From positions 62,001-126,000 of the forward strand of contig CALUFM010000003.1 of the NCBI GenBank assembly GCA_944319935.1: 64,000 nucleotides of DNA, read 5' to 3'. Of the stretch, positions 1 to 8,597 are shown in pieces. A model generated the notes under the pieces. It ran no database searches. It had not been told where the DNA came from and saw only the letters and a program-made list of their open reading frames with translations. A program made the position numbers and the translations under genes. Position 1 is the stretch's first letter; every line of letters starts with the position of its first letter. Origin of the DNA: an uncultured Prevotella sp. Lineage in GTDB: Bacteria; Bacteroidota; Bacteroidia; Bacteroidales; Bacteroidaceae.

Positions 1-1
1 C

Positions 2-1792
2 GAGGTGATACAACGTCCGGCATCGGTTGTCAAAGAGTTGGTTGAGAACTCTGTTGACGCCGGTGCCAAGACCATCAATGTGCTTGTGACTGACGCCGGG
101 CGCACGTCGATACAGGTGATTGACGACGGCAAGGGCATGTCGGAGACTGACGCGCGCATGTCTTTCGAGCGTCACGCTACGTCGAAGATACGCAAGGCCG
201 ACGACCTGTTCGCCCTTCACACCATGGGCTTCCGCGGAGAAGCCTTGGCCTCCATCGCCGCCGTGGCTCAGGTCGAGCTGCGGACGAGAGCCGAAGGCGA
301 CGAAATCGGCACGCATCTGTCCATCGCCGGGTCGAAGGTTACAGGCCAAGAGCCCGTGTCGTGTCCCGTGGGCAGCAATTTCTCGGTTGAGAACATATTT
401 TATAATGTGCCGGCGCGGAGGAAGTTCCTGAAGTCGAACACGACCGAGCTGAACAACATCATAACGGCCTTTGAGCGCATCGCCCTCGTTTATCCGCAGA
501 TTTGCTTCACCTTCCACAGCAACGGCGTTGAGACCTTCAACCTGCGCAGCGGCAGCCTCCGCCAGCGCATAGTTGACGTGTTCGGCAAGAAGCTCAACCA
601 AGACCTCCTGCCTGTGGGCGTCGAGACCACGATTTGCAACATCACCGGCTTCATAGGCAAGCCCGAGGCCGCCCGCAAGAAGGGCGCGCACCAGTATTTT
701 TTCGTCAACGGGCGTTACATGAAGCACCCGTATTTCCACAAGGCCGTGATGTCGGCTTACGAGCGGCTTTTGCCCGCGGGCGAGCAAGTGCCTTATTTCA
801 TTTATTTCGAGGTGAAGCCTGAAGACATCGACGTGAACATACATCCGACCAAGACCGAGATAAAGTTTGAGAACGAGCAGACGGTGTGGCAGATACTCAC
901 GGCAGCCGTGAAAGACTCGTTGGGAAGGTTCAACGACGTGCCGTCAATCGACTTCGACACGGAAGGCAAGCCCGACATCCCCGTGTATGACCCGTCACAC
1001 GGCTTCTCGTCGGCACCCAAGATAAGCCTGAACCCGGAGTACAACCCCTTCAAGGGCGCGTCGCAACGCGCCGACTACGGGCGCAAGAGCGGCGGTGCGG
1101 GCGCGTGGGAGCGGCTGTATGAAGGCGTAGGCGGCAGTCAGGACGCCATGGCTGCGCCTGAGGCGGAAGAGCCTGACATCTTCAGGGCTGACGGCGGCGA
1201 CGGCATGGAGGCCGGCGCGATTGAGGAAAAGTCGCCGGTGCATTACCAGTATAAGGGAAAATACATAATGACGGCTGTGAAGTCGGGCTTGATGATTATC
1301 GACCAGCACCGCGCCCATACGCGCATTTTATATGAGAAATACCTCGCCCGGATGGGAGGCAAGGGGGCCGGCATACAGCAGACGCTGTTCCCGGAGATGG
1401 TGCAGTTCAGCCAGGCTGAGGCTGGCGTGCTGCAGGACATCTGGAAAGAGCTTGAACTGTTGGGCTTTGAACTTACGCCGATGGGCGGCGGGGCGTACTC
1501 GATAAACGGCGTGCCGGCCGGCCTTGACGGTGTTGATTTCGCCAAGTTGCTGAAGGAAATGGTGGCCGACGCGGCCGAGACGGGCATGTCTGTGGCCGAC
1601 AACATAAACAAGAAGCTCGCCCTGAAGATGGCACGCAGCGCGGCTGTGCCTTACGGGCAAGTGCTTGACAACGCGGAGATGGACAACATGGTGAACGAGC
1701 TGTTTGCCTGTTCAAACGTAAATTACTCGCCTGACGGATTGCCTACGGTGTGCGTGTTGAAACAACGTGACATTGAACACCTGTTTTGTTAA
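2..1792 (+). CDS. mutL: DNA mismatch repair protein MutL (5' end outside window)
   Basis: MutL couples mismatch recognition by MutS to strand removal. The reading frame is open from the first bases, which encode E-V-I-Q-R, the conserved part just after the usual MutL N-terminus, so about 20 residues and the true start lie upstream of the window. The N-terminal GHKL ATPase motifs are visible: ENSVDAGA, DDGKGM, TSKI and GFRGEALASI. A low-complexity linker follows, then the C-terminal dimerization domain with IDQHRAHTRILYEKY. That last segment resembles the DQHAx2Ex4E metal-binding endonuclease motif, but only the leading DQH and the final E are kept, so endonuclease activity is uncertain. The downstream gap to the porin gene is 166 bp. 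Confidence 0.95.
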   Translation, partial: EVIQRPASVVKELVENSVDAGAKTINVLVTDAGRTSIQVIDDGKGMSETDARMSFERHATSKIRKADDLFALHTMGFRGEALASIAAVAQVELRTRAEGDEIGTHLSIAGSKVTGQEPVSCPVGSNFSVENIFYNVPARRKFLKSNTTELNNIITAFERIALVYPQICFTFHSNGVETFNLRSGSLRQRIVDVFGKKLNQDLLPVGVETTICNITGFIGKPEAARKKGAHQYFFVNGRYMKHPYFHKAVMSAYERLLPAGEQVPYFIYFEVKPEDIDVNIHPTKTEIKFENEQTVWQILTAAVKDSLGRFNDVPSIDFDTEGKPDIPVYDPSHGFSSAPKISLNPEYNPFKGASQRADYGRKSGGAGAWERLYEGVGGSQDAMAAPEAEEPDIFRADGGDGMEAGAIEEKSPVHYQYKGKYIMTAVKSGLMIIDQHRAHTRILYEKYLARMGGKGAGIQQTLFPEMVQFSQAEAGVLQDIWKELELLGFELTPMGGGAYSINGVPAGLDGVDFAKLLKEMVADAAETGMSVADNINKKLALKMARSAAVPYGQVLDNAEMDNMVNELFACSNVNYSPDGLPTVCVLKQRDIEHLFC

Positions 1793-1883
1793 ATTTTTCC
1801 GAATTAGTGTTGGATTATTCGCCTATATTGCGTGAAAATGAAAAATAAACAGTAAAAAATATTTTTTAATTGGAAAATATTAT

Positions 1884-1891
1884 TATATTTG
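1884..1891 (+). promoter_or_regulatory. Bacteroidetes -7 promoter box (TATATTTG) for the OmpA-family gene
   Basis: TATATTTG matches TAnnTTTG and sits about 68 bp upstream of the porin start in an AT-rich gap. No clean TTTG -33 box is visible at the usual 19-21 bp spacing. Confidence 0.55.
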
Positions 1892-1958
1892 CAAATGTAG
1901 ACTATCGAAGAGAGATGGACTATTAACATTTTTATTGATTGTTTAAAATATAAGAGCT

Positions 1959-3101
1959 ATGAAGAAATTATTTATCGCATTGTTTTTCGCTTGTCTCTCG
2001 GTGCCTATGATGGCGCAGAACGAGGACATAACAGAAAAGTACAGCGTGGCCACTAACTCCTTCTGGAGCAACTGGTTCATCCAGGGTGGCGTAACGTGGG
2101 AAGCTTGGTACGGCAACTATGAGGACGGCCAAGGCTTGTCAAAGAGCCCGTTCAAGAAGTTCCGTTCAAATCCGGGCGCGTCGTTGGCCATAGGTAAGTG
2201 GTTCACCCCCGGCCTCGGTCTCCGTACAAAGGTGCAGGGCATCTGGGGCAAGTCCGTATGGGACGGTGACAATTACGGCAACGGTAACAAGTACTGGTTG
2301 GTGAACGAGCAGGTTATGTTCAACCTGAGCAACCTGTTCTGCGGATACAACGAGAACCGCGTGTGGAACTTCATCCCGTTCTTCGGTGCCGGCTTGGGTC
2401 GTTCTTGCACGTACAACAGGTACTCAATGGGCTTGAGCGTAGGTATCTTGAACGAGTTCTGGGTTAGCAAGCGTCTGGCTGTGAACTTTGAAATCGGATG
2501 GAACCGCTACGAGGCCGACCTCTGCGGCATGCCGGCTGACTGCGGCTCAGGCATCATGAACCACCCCAACCATGTATATGCCGAGGTTGGCGTTACTTTC
2601 AACTTGGGCAAGAGGACATGGAATAAGGTGCCCGATGTTGACGCTATCAAGGCTCTGTCACAGTCACAAATCGACGCGCTCAACGCACAGTTGGCTGACG
2701 AAAGGGCAGAGAACGACCGCCTGAAGAGCGAGCTTGCCAACAAGAAGGCTGAGCCTGCGGTTAAGGTTGAGAAAGAATATGTCACCACTCCGGTTTCAGT
2801 GTTCTTCAATCTTGACAAGTCGAAGATTGCTTCAAGGAAAGACCTCGTCAACGTGAAGAACCTTGCCGACTATTCTAAGGACAACAACGCAACACTGGTT
2901 GTTACTGGTTATGCTGACAGCGCGACAGGTCCTGCAGACTACAACCGCGACCTTTCACAGAGGCGTGCCGAGACTGTAGCCGACGAACTCGTCAAGATGG
3001 GTGTCAAGAGAGAGAACATCAGGATTGAAGCCAAGGGTGGAGTTGACACTCTCGTTCCTCCTTCTTACAACCGCCGCGCAACAGTTGAAATAGCCAAGTA
3101 A
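1959..3101 (+). CDS. OmpA-family outer-membrane protein
   Basis: This 380-residue protein probably links the outer membrane to peptidoglycan. It has a signal peptide (MKKLFIALFFACLSVPMMAQ, cleaved after AQ), and an N-terminal half rich in aromatic beta-strands typical of a porin barrel. A short coiled-coil linker (residues about 228-265, with ADERAENDRLKSELANKK) leads to a C-terminal OmpA domain with VSVFFNLDKSKI, TGYADSATG and NRDLSQRRAETV, ending in the usual NRRATVEI. It has its own -7 box and a strong terminator, so it is probably monocistronic. It resembles the abundant OmpA-like proteins of Bacteroides and Prevotella; the exact orthologue is not assigned. Confidence 0.92.
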   Translation: MKKLFIALFFACLSVPMMAQNEDITEKYSVATNSFWSNWFIQGGVTWEAWYGNYEDGQGLSKSPFKKFRSNPGASLAIGKWFTPGLGLRTKVQGIWGKSVWDGDNYGNGNKYWLVNEQVMFNLSNLFCGYNENRVWNFIPFFGAGLGRSCTYNRYSMGLSVGILNEFWVSKRLAVNFEIGWNRYEADLCGMPADCGSGIMNHPNHVYAEVGVTFNLGKRTWNKVPDVDAIKALSQSQIDALNAQLADERAENDRLKSELANKKAEPAVKVEKEYVTTPVSVFFNLDKSKIASRKDLVNVKNLADYSKDNNATLVVTGYADSATGPADYNRDLSQRRAETVADELVKMGVKRENIRIEAKGGVDTLVPPSYNRRATVEIAK

Positions 3102-3127
3102 TATTGGGTTTTAGGATTAATAAAAAA

Positions 3128-3157
3128 GACGTCCTGCCGCAGCAGGGCGTCTTTTTT
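3128..3157 (+). terminator. Rho-independent terminator of the OmpA-family gene
   Basis: A 10-bp stem (GACGTCCTGC/GCAGGGCGTC, one G-T pair) with loop CGCA is followed by TTTTTT, 26 bp after the stop codon. Confidence 0.9.
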
Positions 3158-3187
3158 GTGAAAAGAACGAAAAAACATGGCGAAAAA

Positions 3188-3219
3188 TTTGGCCGTTTCA
3201 AATAAAAGCCATACCTTTG
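3188..3219 (+). promoter_or_regulatory. Promoter of tRNA-Val
   Basis: TTTG (3188-3191), a 20-bp spacer and TACCTTTG (3212-3219) give a textbook Bacteroidetes promoter, with the -7 box ending 20 bp before the tRNA. The same -7 box and leader precede the second tRNA-Val at 55 kb. Confidence 0.85.
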
Positions 3220-3239
3220 CACACGCTTACAACAAGCAA

Positions 3240-3314
3240 GGGCGTTTAGCTCAGTTGGTTTAGAGCATCTGCCTTACAAGCAGAGGGTCGGGGGTTCGAC
3301 TCCCTCAACGCCCA
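3240..3314 (+). tRNA. tRNA-Val (anticodon UAC)
   Basis: The acceptor arms GGGCGTT and AACGCCC pair over 7 bp with discriminator A. The D-arm TAGCTCAGTTGGTTTAGAGC, anticodon stem TCTGC/GCAGA with loop CTTACAA, and T-arm GGGGGTTCGACTCCC are all present. The anticodon TAC decodes GUA-type valine codons. CCA is not encoded. An identical copy lies at 54950-55024 on the other strand. Confidence 0.97.
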
Positions 3315-3537
3315 CAGGAAGTTCCCCGCAGCGCATTTTGTGTTGCGGGGTATTTGTTTTATGCGTCGCGGACTGGAGGCTGCCTTGCGGATGCCGTTGG
3401 CGGACTGGGTGGTTTTTCAACTCGCGGTTCTCTTTGCATTAGTTGGGTATGCCAGGCGTATGCACGTTTCTTCAATGGCTGTAATTCAAAAAATAAAAGT
3501 ATTTATTCTTTCGTGTCGCTAATTTGAAATTTTGCAT

Positions 3538-3545
3538 TATCTTTG
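3538..3545 (+). promoter_or_regulatory. -7 promoter box (TATCTTTG) of purH
   Basis: TATCTTTG lies 31 bp before the purH start. No convincing -33 TTTG is seen at 19-21 bp. The rest of the 262-bp gap after the tRNA holds nothing recognised. Confidence 0.6.
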
Positions 3546-3576
3546 CACTCTAAAAACAATTACTATATAACAAGGT

Positions 3577-4170
3577 ATGGCCGGAACTAAAAAAATCAAG
3601 ACCGCGCTCGTCTCAGTATTCCATAAGGACGGGCTTGACGAGCTTCTCGCGAAGCTCAATGCTGAAGGTGTGAAATTCTTGTCAACAGGAGGAACGCAGA
3701 AGTTTATCGAGTCGTTGGGCTACGAGTGCCAGACGGTTGAGAGCGTTACTTCTTATCCCTCGATACTCGGTGGCCGCGTGAAGACGCTTCATCCCAAAAT
3801 ATTCGGAGGCATATTGGCGCGCCGCGACAACGAAGGCGACAAAGAGCAGATGGCTCAGTATGACATACCTGAAATCGACCTTGTAATAGTTGACCTCTAT
3901 CCGTTTGAGCAGACAGTGGCGAGCGGAGCTTCGGAGGCTGACATAATTGAGAAAATCGACATAGGCGGGATTTCGCTGATACGCGCCGGGGCAAAGAACT
4001 TCAAGGATGTTGTGATTGTTCCGAGCAAGGCTGAGTATGGCGTGTTGCTTGACATTCTCAACAAGAAGGGCGCGCAGACCGACATTGAAGACCGCCGGAT
4101 GTTCGCCACACGTGCTTTCGGCGTAAGCAGCCATTATGACACGGCGATACACAACTGGTTCAATTCTTGA
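3577..4170 (+). CDS. purH: IMP cyclohydrolase (PurH N-terminal domain only)
   Basis: IMP cyclohydrolase closes FAICAR to IMP, the last step of purine synthesis. The 197 residues cover the MGS-like cyclohydrolase domain: KTALVSVFHKDGLDEL, FLSTGGT, TSYPSILGGRVKTLHPKIFG, DLVIVDLYPFE, EKIDIGGISLIRAGAKN. The frame stops after HNWFNS, just where fused PurH proteins continue into the AICAR transformylase domain of roughly 300 residues. Only 138 bp separate it from mreB, and they do not encode that domain. It is either a natural stand-alone IMPCH, with the transformylase elsewhere, or a deletion derivative; the clean intact frame favours the former. Confidence 0.85.
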   Translation: MAGTKKIKTALVSVFHKDGLDELLAKLNAEGVKFLSTGGTQKFIESLGYECQTVESVTSYPSILGGRVKTLHPKIFGGILARRDNEGDKEQMAQYDIPEIDLVIVDLYPFEQTVASGASEADIIEKIDIGGISLIRAGAKNFKDVVIVPSKAEYGVLLDILNKKGAQTDIEDRRMFATRAFGVSSHYDTAIHNWFNS

Positions 4171-4308
4171 TTTGTAATCTGTCGTCAGTCGGTGCGGCAA
4201 GTGTGTAGAGCGTGCCGCATTCAGGTTGTAGGTAGTGGATTGAGGGAAAAGGATTGTTGTGATTGCCCTATAGCGAATTGTGATTTGTGAATTGTGATTT
4301 AAAGAATT

Positions 4309-5331
4309 ATGGGATTTTTTTCATTTATCCAAGAGATTGCGATGGACCTCGGAACGGCCAACACCATCATTATCAGTGATGATAAGATAGTTGTTGACGA
4401 GCCGTCGGTTGTGGCCTTGGACCGCCGCACGGACAAGATGATTGCCGTAGGCGAAAAGGCCAAGATGATGTATGAGAAGACTAACGACAACATTCGCACC
4501 GTGCGCCCCTTGCGTGACGGCGTGATTGCTGACTTCACAGCCTGTGAGCAGATGATGCGCGGGCTGATAAAGATGGTTCACACAGGCAGCCGCCTGTTCT
4601 CTCCTTCGTTGCGTATGGTTATCGGCGTTCCTTCTGGTTCTACCGAGGTTGAGCTGCGTGCCGTGCGCGATTCTGCCGAGCATGCCGACGGGCGTGACGT
4701 CTATCTTATATTCGAGCCAATGGCAGCGGCTATCGGAATAGGCATTGACGTTGAGGCTCCTGAAGGCAACATGATTGTGGACATTGGTGGAGGTAGCACC
4801 GAGATTGCTGTCATTTCGCTTGGCGGCATCGTGTCGAACAACTCTATACGTACCGCCGGCGACGACCTCACGGCTGAAATCCAGGAGTATATGAGCAAGC
4901 AGCACAACGTTAAGGTGAGCGAGCGTATGGCCGAGAGGATTAAGATACATGTGGGTTCTGCTTTGACAGACCTTGGCGAAGAGGCACCGGAAGATTATGT
5001 GGTGCATGGGCCGAACAAGGTGACTGCGTTGCCTATGGAGGTGCCTGTATGCTATCAGGAAATCGCCCACTGCCTTGACCGAACCATCGCCAAAATCGAG
5101 AACGCCGTGCTTTCAGCGTTGGAGAAGACTCCGCCTGAGCTTTATGCGGACATCGTCAAGAACGGCATTTACCTTACCGGTGGTGGTGCCTTGTTGCGTG
5201 GACTCGACAAGAGGCTCACTGACAAGATAAAGATTCAGTTCCACGTTGCGGATGACCCGTTGCATAGTGTAGCCAAAGGAACGGGCATCGCCCTGAAGAA
5301 CGTTGACCGTTTCTCTTTCCTGATGAGGTAA
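4309..5331 (+). CDS. mreB: Rod-shape-determining actin homologue MreB
   Basis: MreB forms short membrane-associated filaments that orient peptidoglycan synthesis during elongation. The 340 residues show the actin-fold ATPase motifs: MDLGTANT (phosphate 1), DIGGGSTEIAVI (phosphate 2) and YLTGGGALLRGLD (adenosine). The N-terminal MGFFSFIQ is a likely membrane-binding helix. It heads the operon mreB-mreC-mreD-mrdA-rodA, with only 3 bp to mreC. The gap before it contains an AT-rich direct repeat (AATTGTGATTTGTGAATTGTGATTT at about 4270-4295, quoted in two overlapping halves) related in composition to the inverted repeats near asnS. Confidence 0.97.
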   Translation: MGFFSFIQEIAMDLGTANTIIISDDKIVVDEPSVVALDRRTDKMIAVGEKAKMMYEKTNDNIRTVRPLRDGVIADFTACEQMMRGLIKMVHTGSRLFSPSLRMVIGVPSGSTEVELRAVRDSAEHADGRDVYLIFEPMAAAIGIGIDVEAPEGNMIVDIGGGSTEIAVISLGGIVSNNSIRTAGDDLTAEIQEYMSKQHNVKVSERMAERIKIHVGSALTDLGEEAPEDYVVHGPNKVTALPMEVPVCYQEIAHCLDRTIAKIENAVLSALEKTPPELYADIVKNGIYLTGGGALLRGLDKRLTDKIKIQFHVADDPLHSVAKGTGIALKNVDRFSFLMR

Positions 5332-5334
5332 ACG

Positions 5335-6198
5335 ATGCGTAACCTGATTGAATTTCTCAAAAAATACAATCATTGGTTTGTCTTTGTTGTGCTTGAAGTT
5401 GTCAGTTTCGTGCTGCTCTTCAAGTTCAACAGTTACCAGGGCAGCGTGTGGTTTTCATCGGCTAATGTCGTGGCTGGGAAGGTCTACGAGATTGACGCCG
5501 ACATAAAAAACTATTTCAGTTTGACGAAAATCAACGAGCAGCTTAACAAGCGCAACCTGTATCTGGAGCAGACTGTCAGGAAGCTGTCAGAGCAGGTTCA
5601 CTCTGAGACTGGCGACTCCACGTGGCTTGTCCGCACGCATGAGCAGGTGTTGAAAGATTACAAGTTGATACCCGCAAAGGTTGTGGCCAACTCTTGTGAC
5701 AAGCGCGACAACTTCATAACCATTGACAAGGGGCGTGCCGACGGAGTTCGCAAGGACATGGGAGTGGCATGTGGCAATGGTGTTGTCGGTGTGGTTTATA
5801 TGGTCTCAGAGCATTATGCGATTGTCATACCGGTGCTTAATTCCAAGTCGAACATCAGCGTAACGATACGCAATAGAGGGTATTACGGATATTTGCATTG
5901 GACTGGCGGCGCGGCGGATTTGGCATACGTTGACGACATTCCGCGCCATGCGCACTTCCGTTTGGGCGACCTTGTCGAGACAAGCGGATATTCGTCGATA
6001 TTCCCTCCCGGAATAATTGCGGGGCAGATTCTCCACGTTTACAATTCGCGTGACGGTCTTTCTTACCGTGTCCAGGTGCGTTTGGCGGTGGATTTCGGCA
6101 ATCTCAGGGACGTTTGCGTGATAGACAATACGGCGATGGAGGAACGCATCGACTTGTTGCGCAATGCCCAAGATTCATTGAGTTTGAAGCAGGATTAG
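5335..6198 (+). CDS. mreC: Rod-shape-determining protein MreC
   Basis: MreC is a bitopic inner-membrane protein whose periplasmic beta-barrel domain bridges MreB and PBP2. The 287 residues start with a short cytoplasmic tail and one membrane helix (WFVFVVLEVVSFVLLFKF, residues 14-31). A coiled coil (ITKINEQLNKRNLYLEQTV region) and the MreC barrel domain follow, with ITIDKGRADGVRKDMGVA and LGDLVETSGYSSIFPPGI. It starts 3 bp after mreB and ends 12 bp before mreD, so it is co-transcribed. Confidence 0.95.
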   Translation: MRNLIEFLKKYNHWFVFVVLEVVSFVLLFKFNSYQGSVWFSSANVVAGKVYEIDADIKNYFSLTKINEQLNKRNLYLEQTVRKLSEQVHSETGDSTWLVRTHEQVLKDYKLIPAKVVANSCDKRDNFITIDKGRADGVRKDMGVACGNGVVGVVYMVSEHYAIVIPVLNSKSNISVTIRNRGYYGYLHWTGGAADLAYVDDIPRHAHFRLGDLVETSGYSSIFPPGIIAGQILHVYNSRDGLSYRVQVRLAVDFGNLRDVCVIDNTAMEERIDLLRNAQDSLSLKQD

Positions 6199-6210
6199 AA
6201 GCTGCAAGGA

Positions 6211-6711
6211 ATGAGTATGGAAATAATAAGGCTTCTTTTTACGTTCATTGTCTTATGCGTGGTTCAGGCGTTGGTGCTAAATCGTGTAAACCTTTTTGGC
6301 TGCGCAACGCCTTTGCTGTACATATATTTCATCATGTCGTTCAGGCGTGGCTATCCCAAGTGGGGCATCCTGTTGTGGAGTTTCGCGTTGGGGCTTTGCG
6401 TTGACGTGTTTTCAAATACGCCCGGAGTAGCCGCCTCGTCGGCCACATTCCTTGGCCTGATACAGCCATACGTGTTCGAGCTGTTTGTGCAACGCGACAG
6501 CCCTGACGACATGAAGCCGGCCATAAGGTCGCTTGGCATGGCTCGTTACGTTTATTATACTGTCATTTGTGTGTTTGCTTTCTGCCTTGTGTTTTTCTCG
6601 GTTGAGGCTTTTAGTTTCTTCAACTGGCTGCAATGGGCTAAGAATATAGGCGGAAGCATGTTGCTTACGTCCATTCTTATCATCGCCATCGATAATGTTG
6701 GGAAAAAGTAA
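6211..6711 (+). CDS. mreD: Rod-shape-determining protein MreD
   Basis: MreD is a small polytopic membrane component of the elongasome. The 166-residue protein is mostly hydrophobic, with about five predicted membrane segments (for example FTFIVLCVVQALVLNRV and YYTVICVFAFCLVFF). Sequence similarity is weak, as usual for MreD, but its position between mreC and mrdA makes the assignment firm. An alternative start is the Met at 6217. Confidence 0.9.
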   Translation: MSMEIIRLLFTFIVLCVVQALVLNRVNLFGCATPLLYIYFIMSFRRGYPKWGILLWSFALGLCVDVFSNTPGVAASSATFLGLIQPYVFELFVQRDSPDDMKPAIRSLGMARYVYYTVICVFAFCLVFFSVEAFSFFNWLQWAKNIGGSMLLTSILIIAIDNVGKK

Positions 6712-6743
6712 GAGGCGTTTTTTAGGATGCAAGGAGGCTTTTT

Positions 6744-8597
6744 ATGGACAATGATTACGGACTTGGAAACAGGCGATACGTCGTTGGCGGCGTGGCTGTC
6801 GTCATAATTTTTGTCTACATCATACGCCTTTTCACCTTGCAGATAATGAGTGATGATTACAAGAAAAACGCTGACAGCAACGCTTTCCTGAAAAAAGTCG
6901 AGTATCCGGCACGCGGCGTCATATCCGACCGCAACGGCAAACTGTTGGTCTACAACCAGAATGCGTATGACATAATGGTCGTGATGAATGAGGAGAAGGG
7001 CCGTTTGGATACGCTTGAGTTCTGTCGTTCGCTTGGCATATCGCGTGAATTCTTCGACGCCCGCATGGCCGAAATCAAGAACAAAAGCAAGAATCCAGGC
7101 TACTCTCCGTTCACCCAGCAGATGTTCATGAGCCAGCTTTCGGAGAAAGAGTTCAGTGTTTTTCAAGAAAAGATTTACCGTTTCCCCGGCTTTTATGTCC
7201 AGCGTCGCAGTGTCAGGCAGTACACCACGCCATACGCGGCGCATGTGCTTGGCGATGTCGCAGAGGTTTCGGAATCAGACATAGAGGGCGATTCTTATTA
7301 CCAGCTTGGCGATTACATTGGCAAGCAAGGCGTGGAGAAGTATTACGAGGAGCAGTTGCGTGGGGAAAAGGGTGTGCAGGTTTTGCTGCGCGACGCCCAC
7401 GGACGGATACAGGGCAGTTACATGAACGGCCGGTTCGACCGTCGCCCCGTGCCGGGCAAAGACCTTACTTTGAGCATAGATGTCAACCTGCAGGCACTCG
7501 GCGAGAGGCTTCTTGAGGGCAAGATTGGCAGCATTGTGGCCATCGAACCGTCAACGGGCGAGGTGCTTTGCATGGTGTCCTCACCTACATACGACCTGCG
7601 CACGATGTCGGGGCGCAACCGCAGCAAGGCCCATGTCGCGCTTGCCCGCAACCCGTGGAAGCCGTTGCTTAACCGCTCGATAATGGGTGTGTATCCGCCG
7701 GGGTCAACGTTCAAGACCACCCAAGGCCTCACTTTCTTGACCGAGGGGATAGTCACCCCGGGCACGTCGTATCCCTGCCACCACGGATTCTATTGCCGCG
7801 GACTTCATGTGGGATGCCACGGCCACGCGTCGCCGATAAGCCTCATTCCCGCGCTCGGTACGTCTTGCAACGGCTATTTCTGCTGGGGCTTGTATTACAT
7901 GCTGGGCAACCGCCGCAAGTACAAGACCGTGCAAGACGCCATGAACATCTGGCGTGACTACATGGTGAGCATGGGTTTTGGCTACAAGCTCGGTGTTGAC
8001 CTGTACGGCGAGAAACGCGGCTTGATACCAAACGCGCAGTATTACGACAAGGCTTACAACGGTTCGTGGAACGGCCTGACGGTAATCAGCATCGCGATAG
8101 GCCAGGGCGAAGTGCTGCTTACGCCTTTGCAGATAGCCAATCTCGGCGCGACGATAGCCAACCGTGGTTATTATTACATTCCGCATGTAGTGCGCAAGGT
8201 GGAAGGCGGGCAGCTTGACGCGAAATATGCGGAGCGTCATTACACCAAGGCCGACCGCAAGGCATACGATTACATCGTGGCCGGCATGCGCCGCTCGGTG
8301 GTCAGCGGGACGTGCCATGCCGCCAACAGGGCTGATTACGAGGTCTGCGGAAAGACCGGTACGGCGCAGAACCACGGGCAAGACCACTCGATTTTCATGG
8401 GCTTTGCGCCTATGGACAACCCGAAAATCGCCATTGCGGTATATGTGGAGAACGGCGGTTTCGGCGCGGAATACGGCGTGCCTATCGGCGCGTTGATGAT
8501 GGAACAATACATTAACGGAAAGCTTTCGCCGGAATCGGAGAAGAAGGCGGATGACTTCCAACACAGGCGTATATCTTATGGTGCGGCAAACAGATAA
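6744..8597 (+). CDS. mrdA: Penicillin-binding protein 2 (elongation transpeptidase)
   Basis: PBP2 cross-links lateral-wall peptidoglycan. The 617 residues begin with one membrane anchor (VGGVAVVIIFVYIIRLFTLQ). A pedestal domain with ARGVISDRNGKLLVYN follows, then the transpeptidase with the active-site SxxK motif in PPGSTFKTTQ, an SCNGY segment as the SxN-type motif, and CGKTGTAQN as the KTG motif. Its 3' end overlaps rodA, its glycosyltransferase partner, which suggests translational coupling. Confidence 0.96.
   Translation: MDNDYGLGNRRYVVGGVAVVIIFVYIIRLFTLQIMSDDYKKNADSNAFLKKVEYPARGVISDRNGKLLVYNQNAYDIMVVMNEEKGRLDTLEFCRSLGISREFFDARMAEIKNKSKNPGYSPFTQQMFMSQLSEKEFSVFQEKIYRFPGFYVQRRSVRQYTTPYAAHVLGDVAEVSESDIEGDSYYQLGDYIGKQGVEKYYEEQLRGEKGVQVLLRDAHGRIQGSYMNGRFDRRPVPGKDLTLSIDVNLQALGERLLEGKIGSIVAIEPSTGEVLCMVSSPTYDLRTMSGRNRSKAHVALARNPWKPLLNRSIMGVYPPGSTFKTTQGLTFLTEGIVTPGTSYPCHHGFYCRGLHVGCHGHASPISLIPALGTSCNGYFCWGLYYMLGNRRKYKTVQDAMNIWRDYMVSMGFGYKLGVDLYGEKRGLIPNAQYYDKAYNGSWNGLTVISIAIGQGEVLLTPLQIANLGATIANRGYYYIPHVVRKVEGGQLDAKYAERHYTKADRKAYDYIVAGMRRSVVSGTCHAANRADYEVCGKTGTAQNHGQDHSIFMGFAPMDNPKIAIAVYVENGGFGAEYGVPIGALMMEQYINGKLSPESEKKADDFQHRRISYGAANR

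Noticed and set aside
3240..3314. tRNA-Val considered as the integration site of the mobile element
   Set aside because: The element boundaries lie at 21.1 and 42.6 kb, far from both tRNA copies, and share no tRNA sequence.
3340..3522. A 60-codon frame in the tRNA-purH gap
   Set aside because: It has no promoter, family or signal, and it runs into the purH promoter region.
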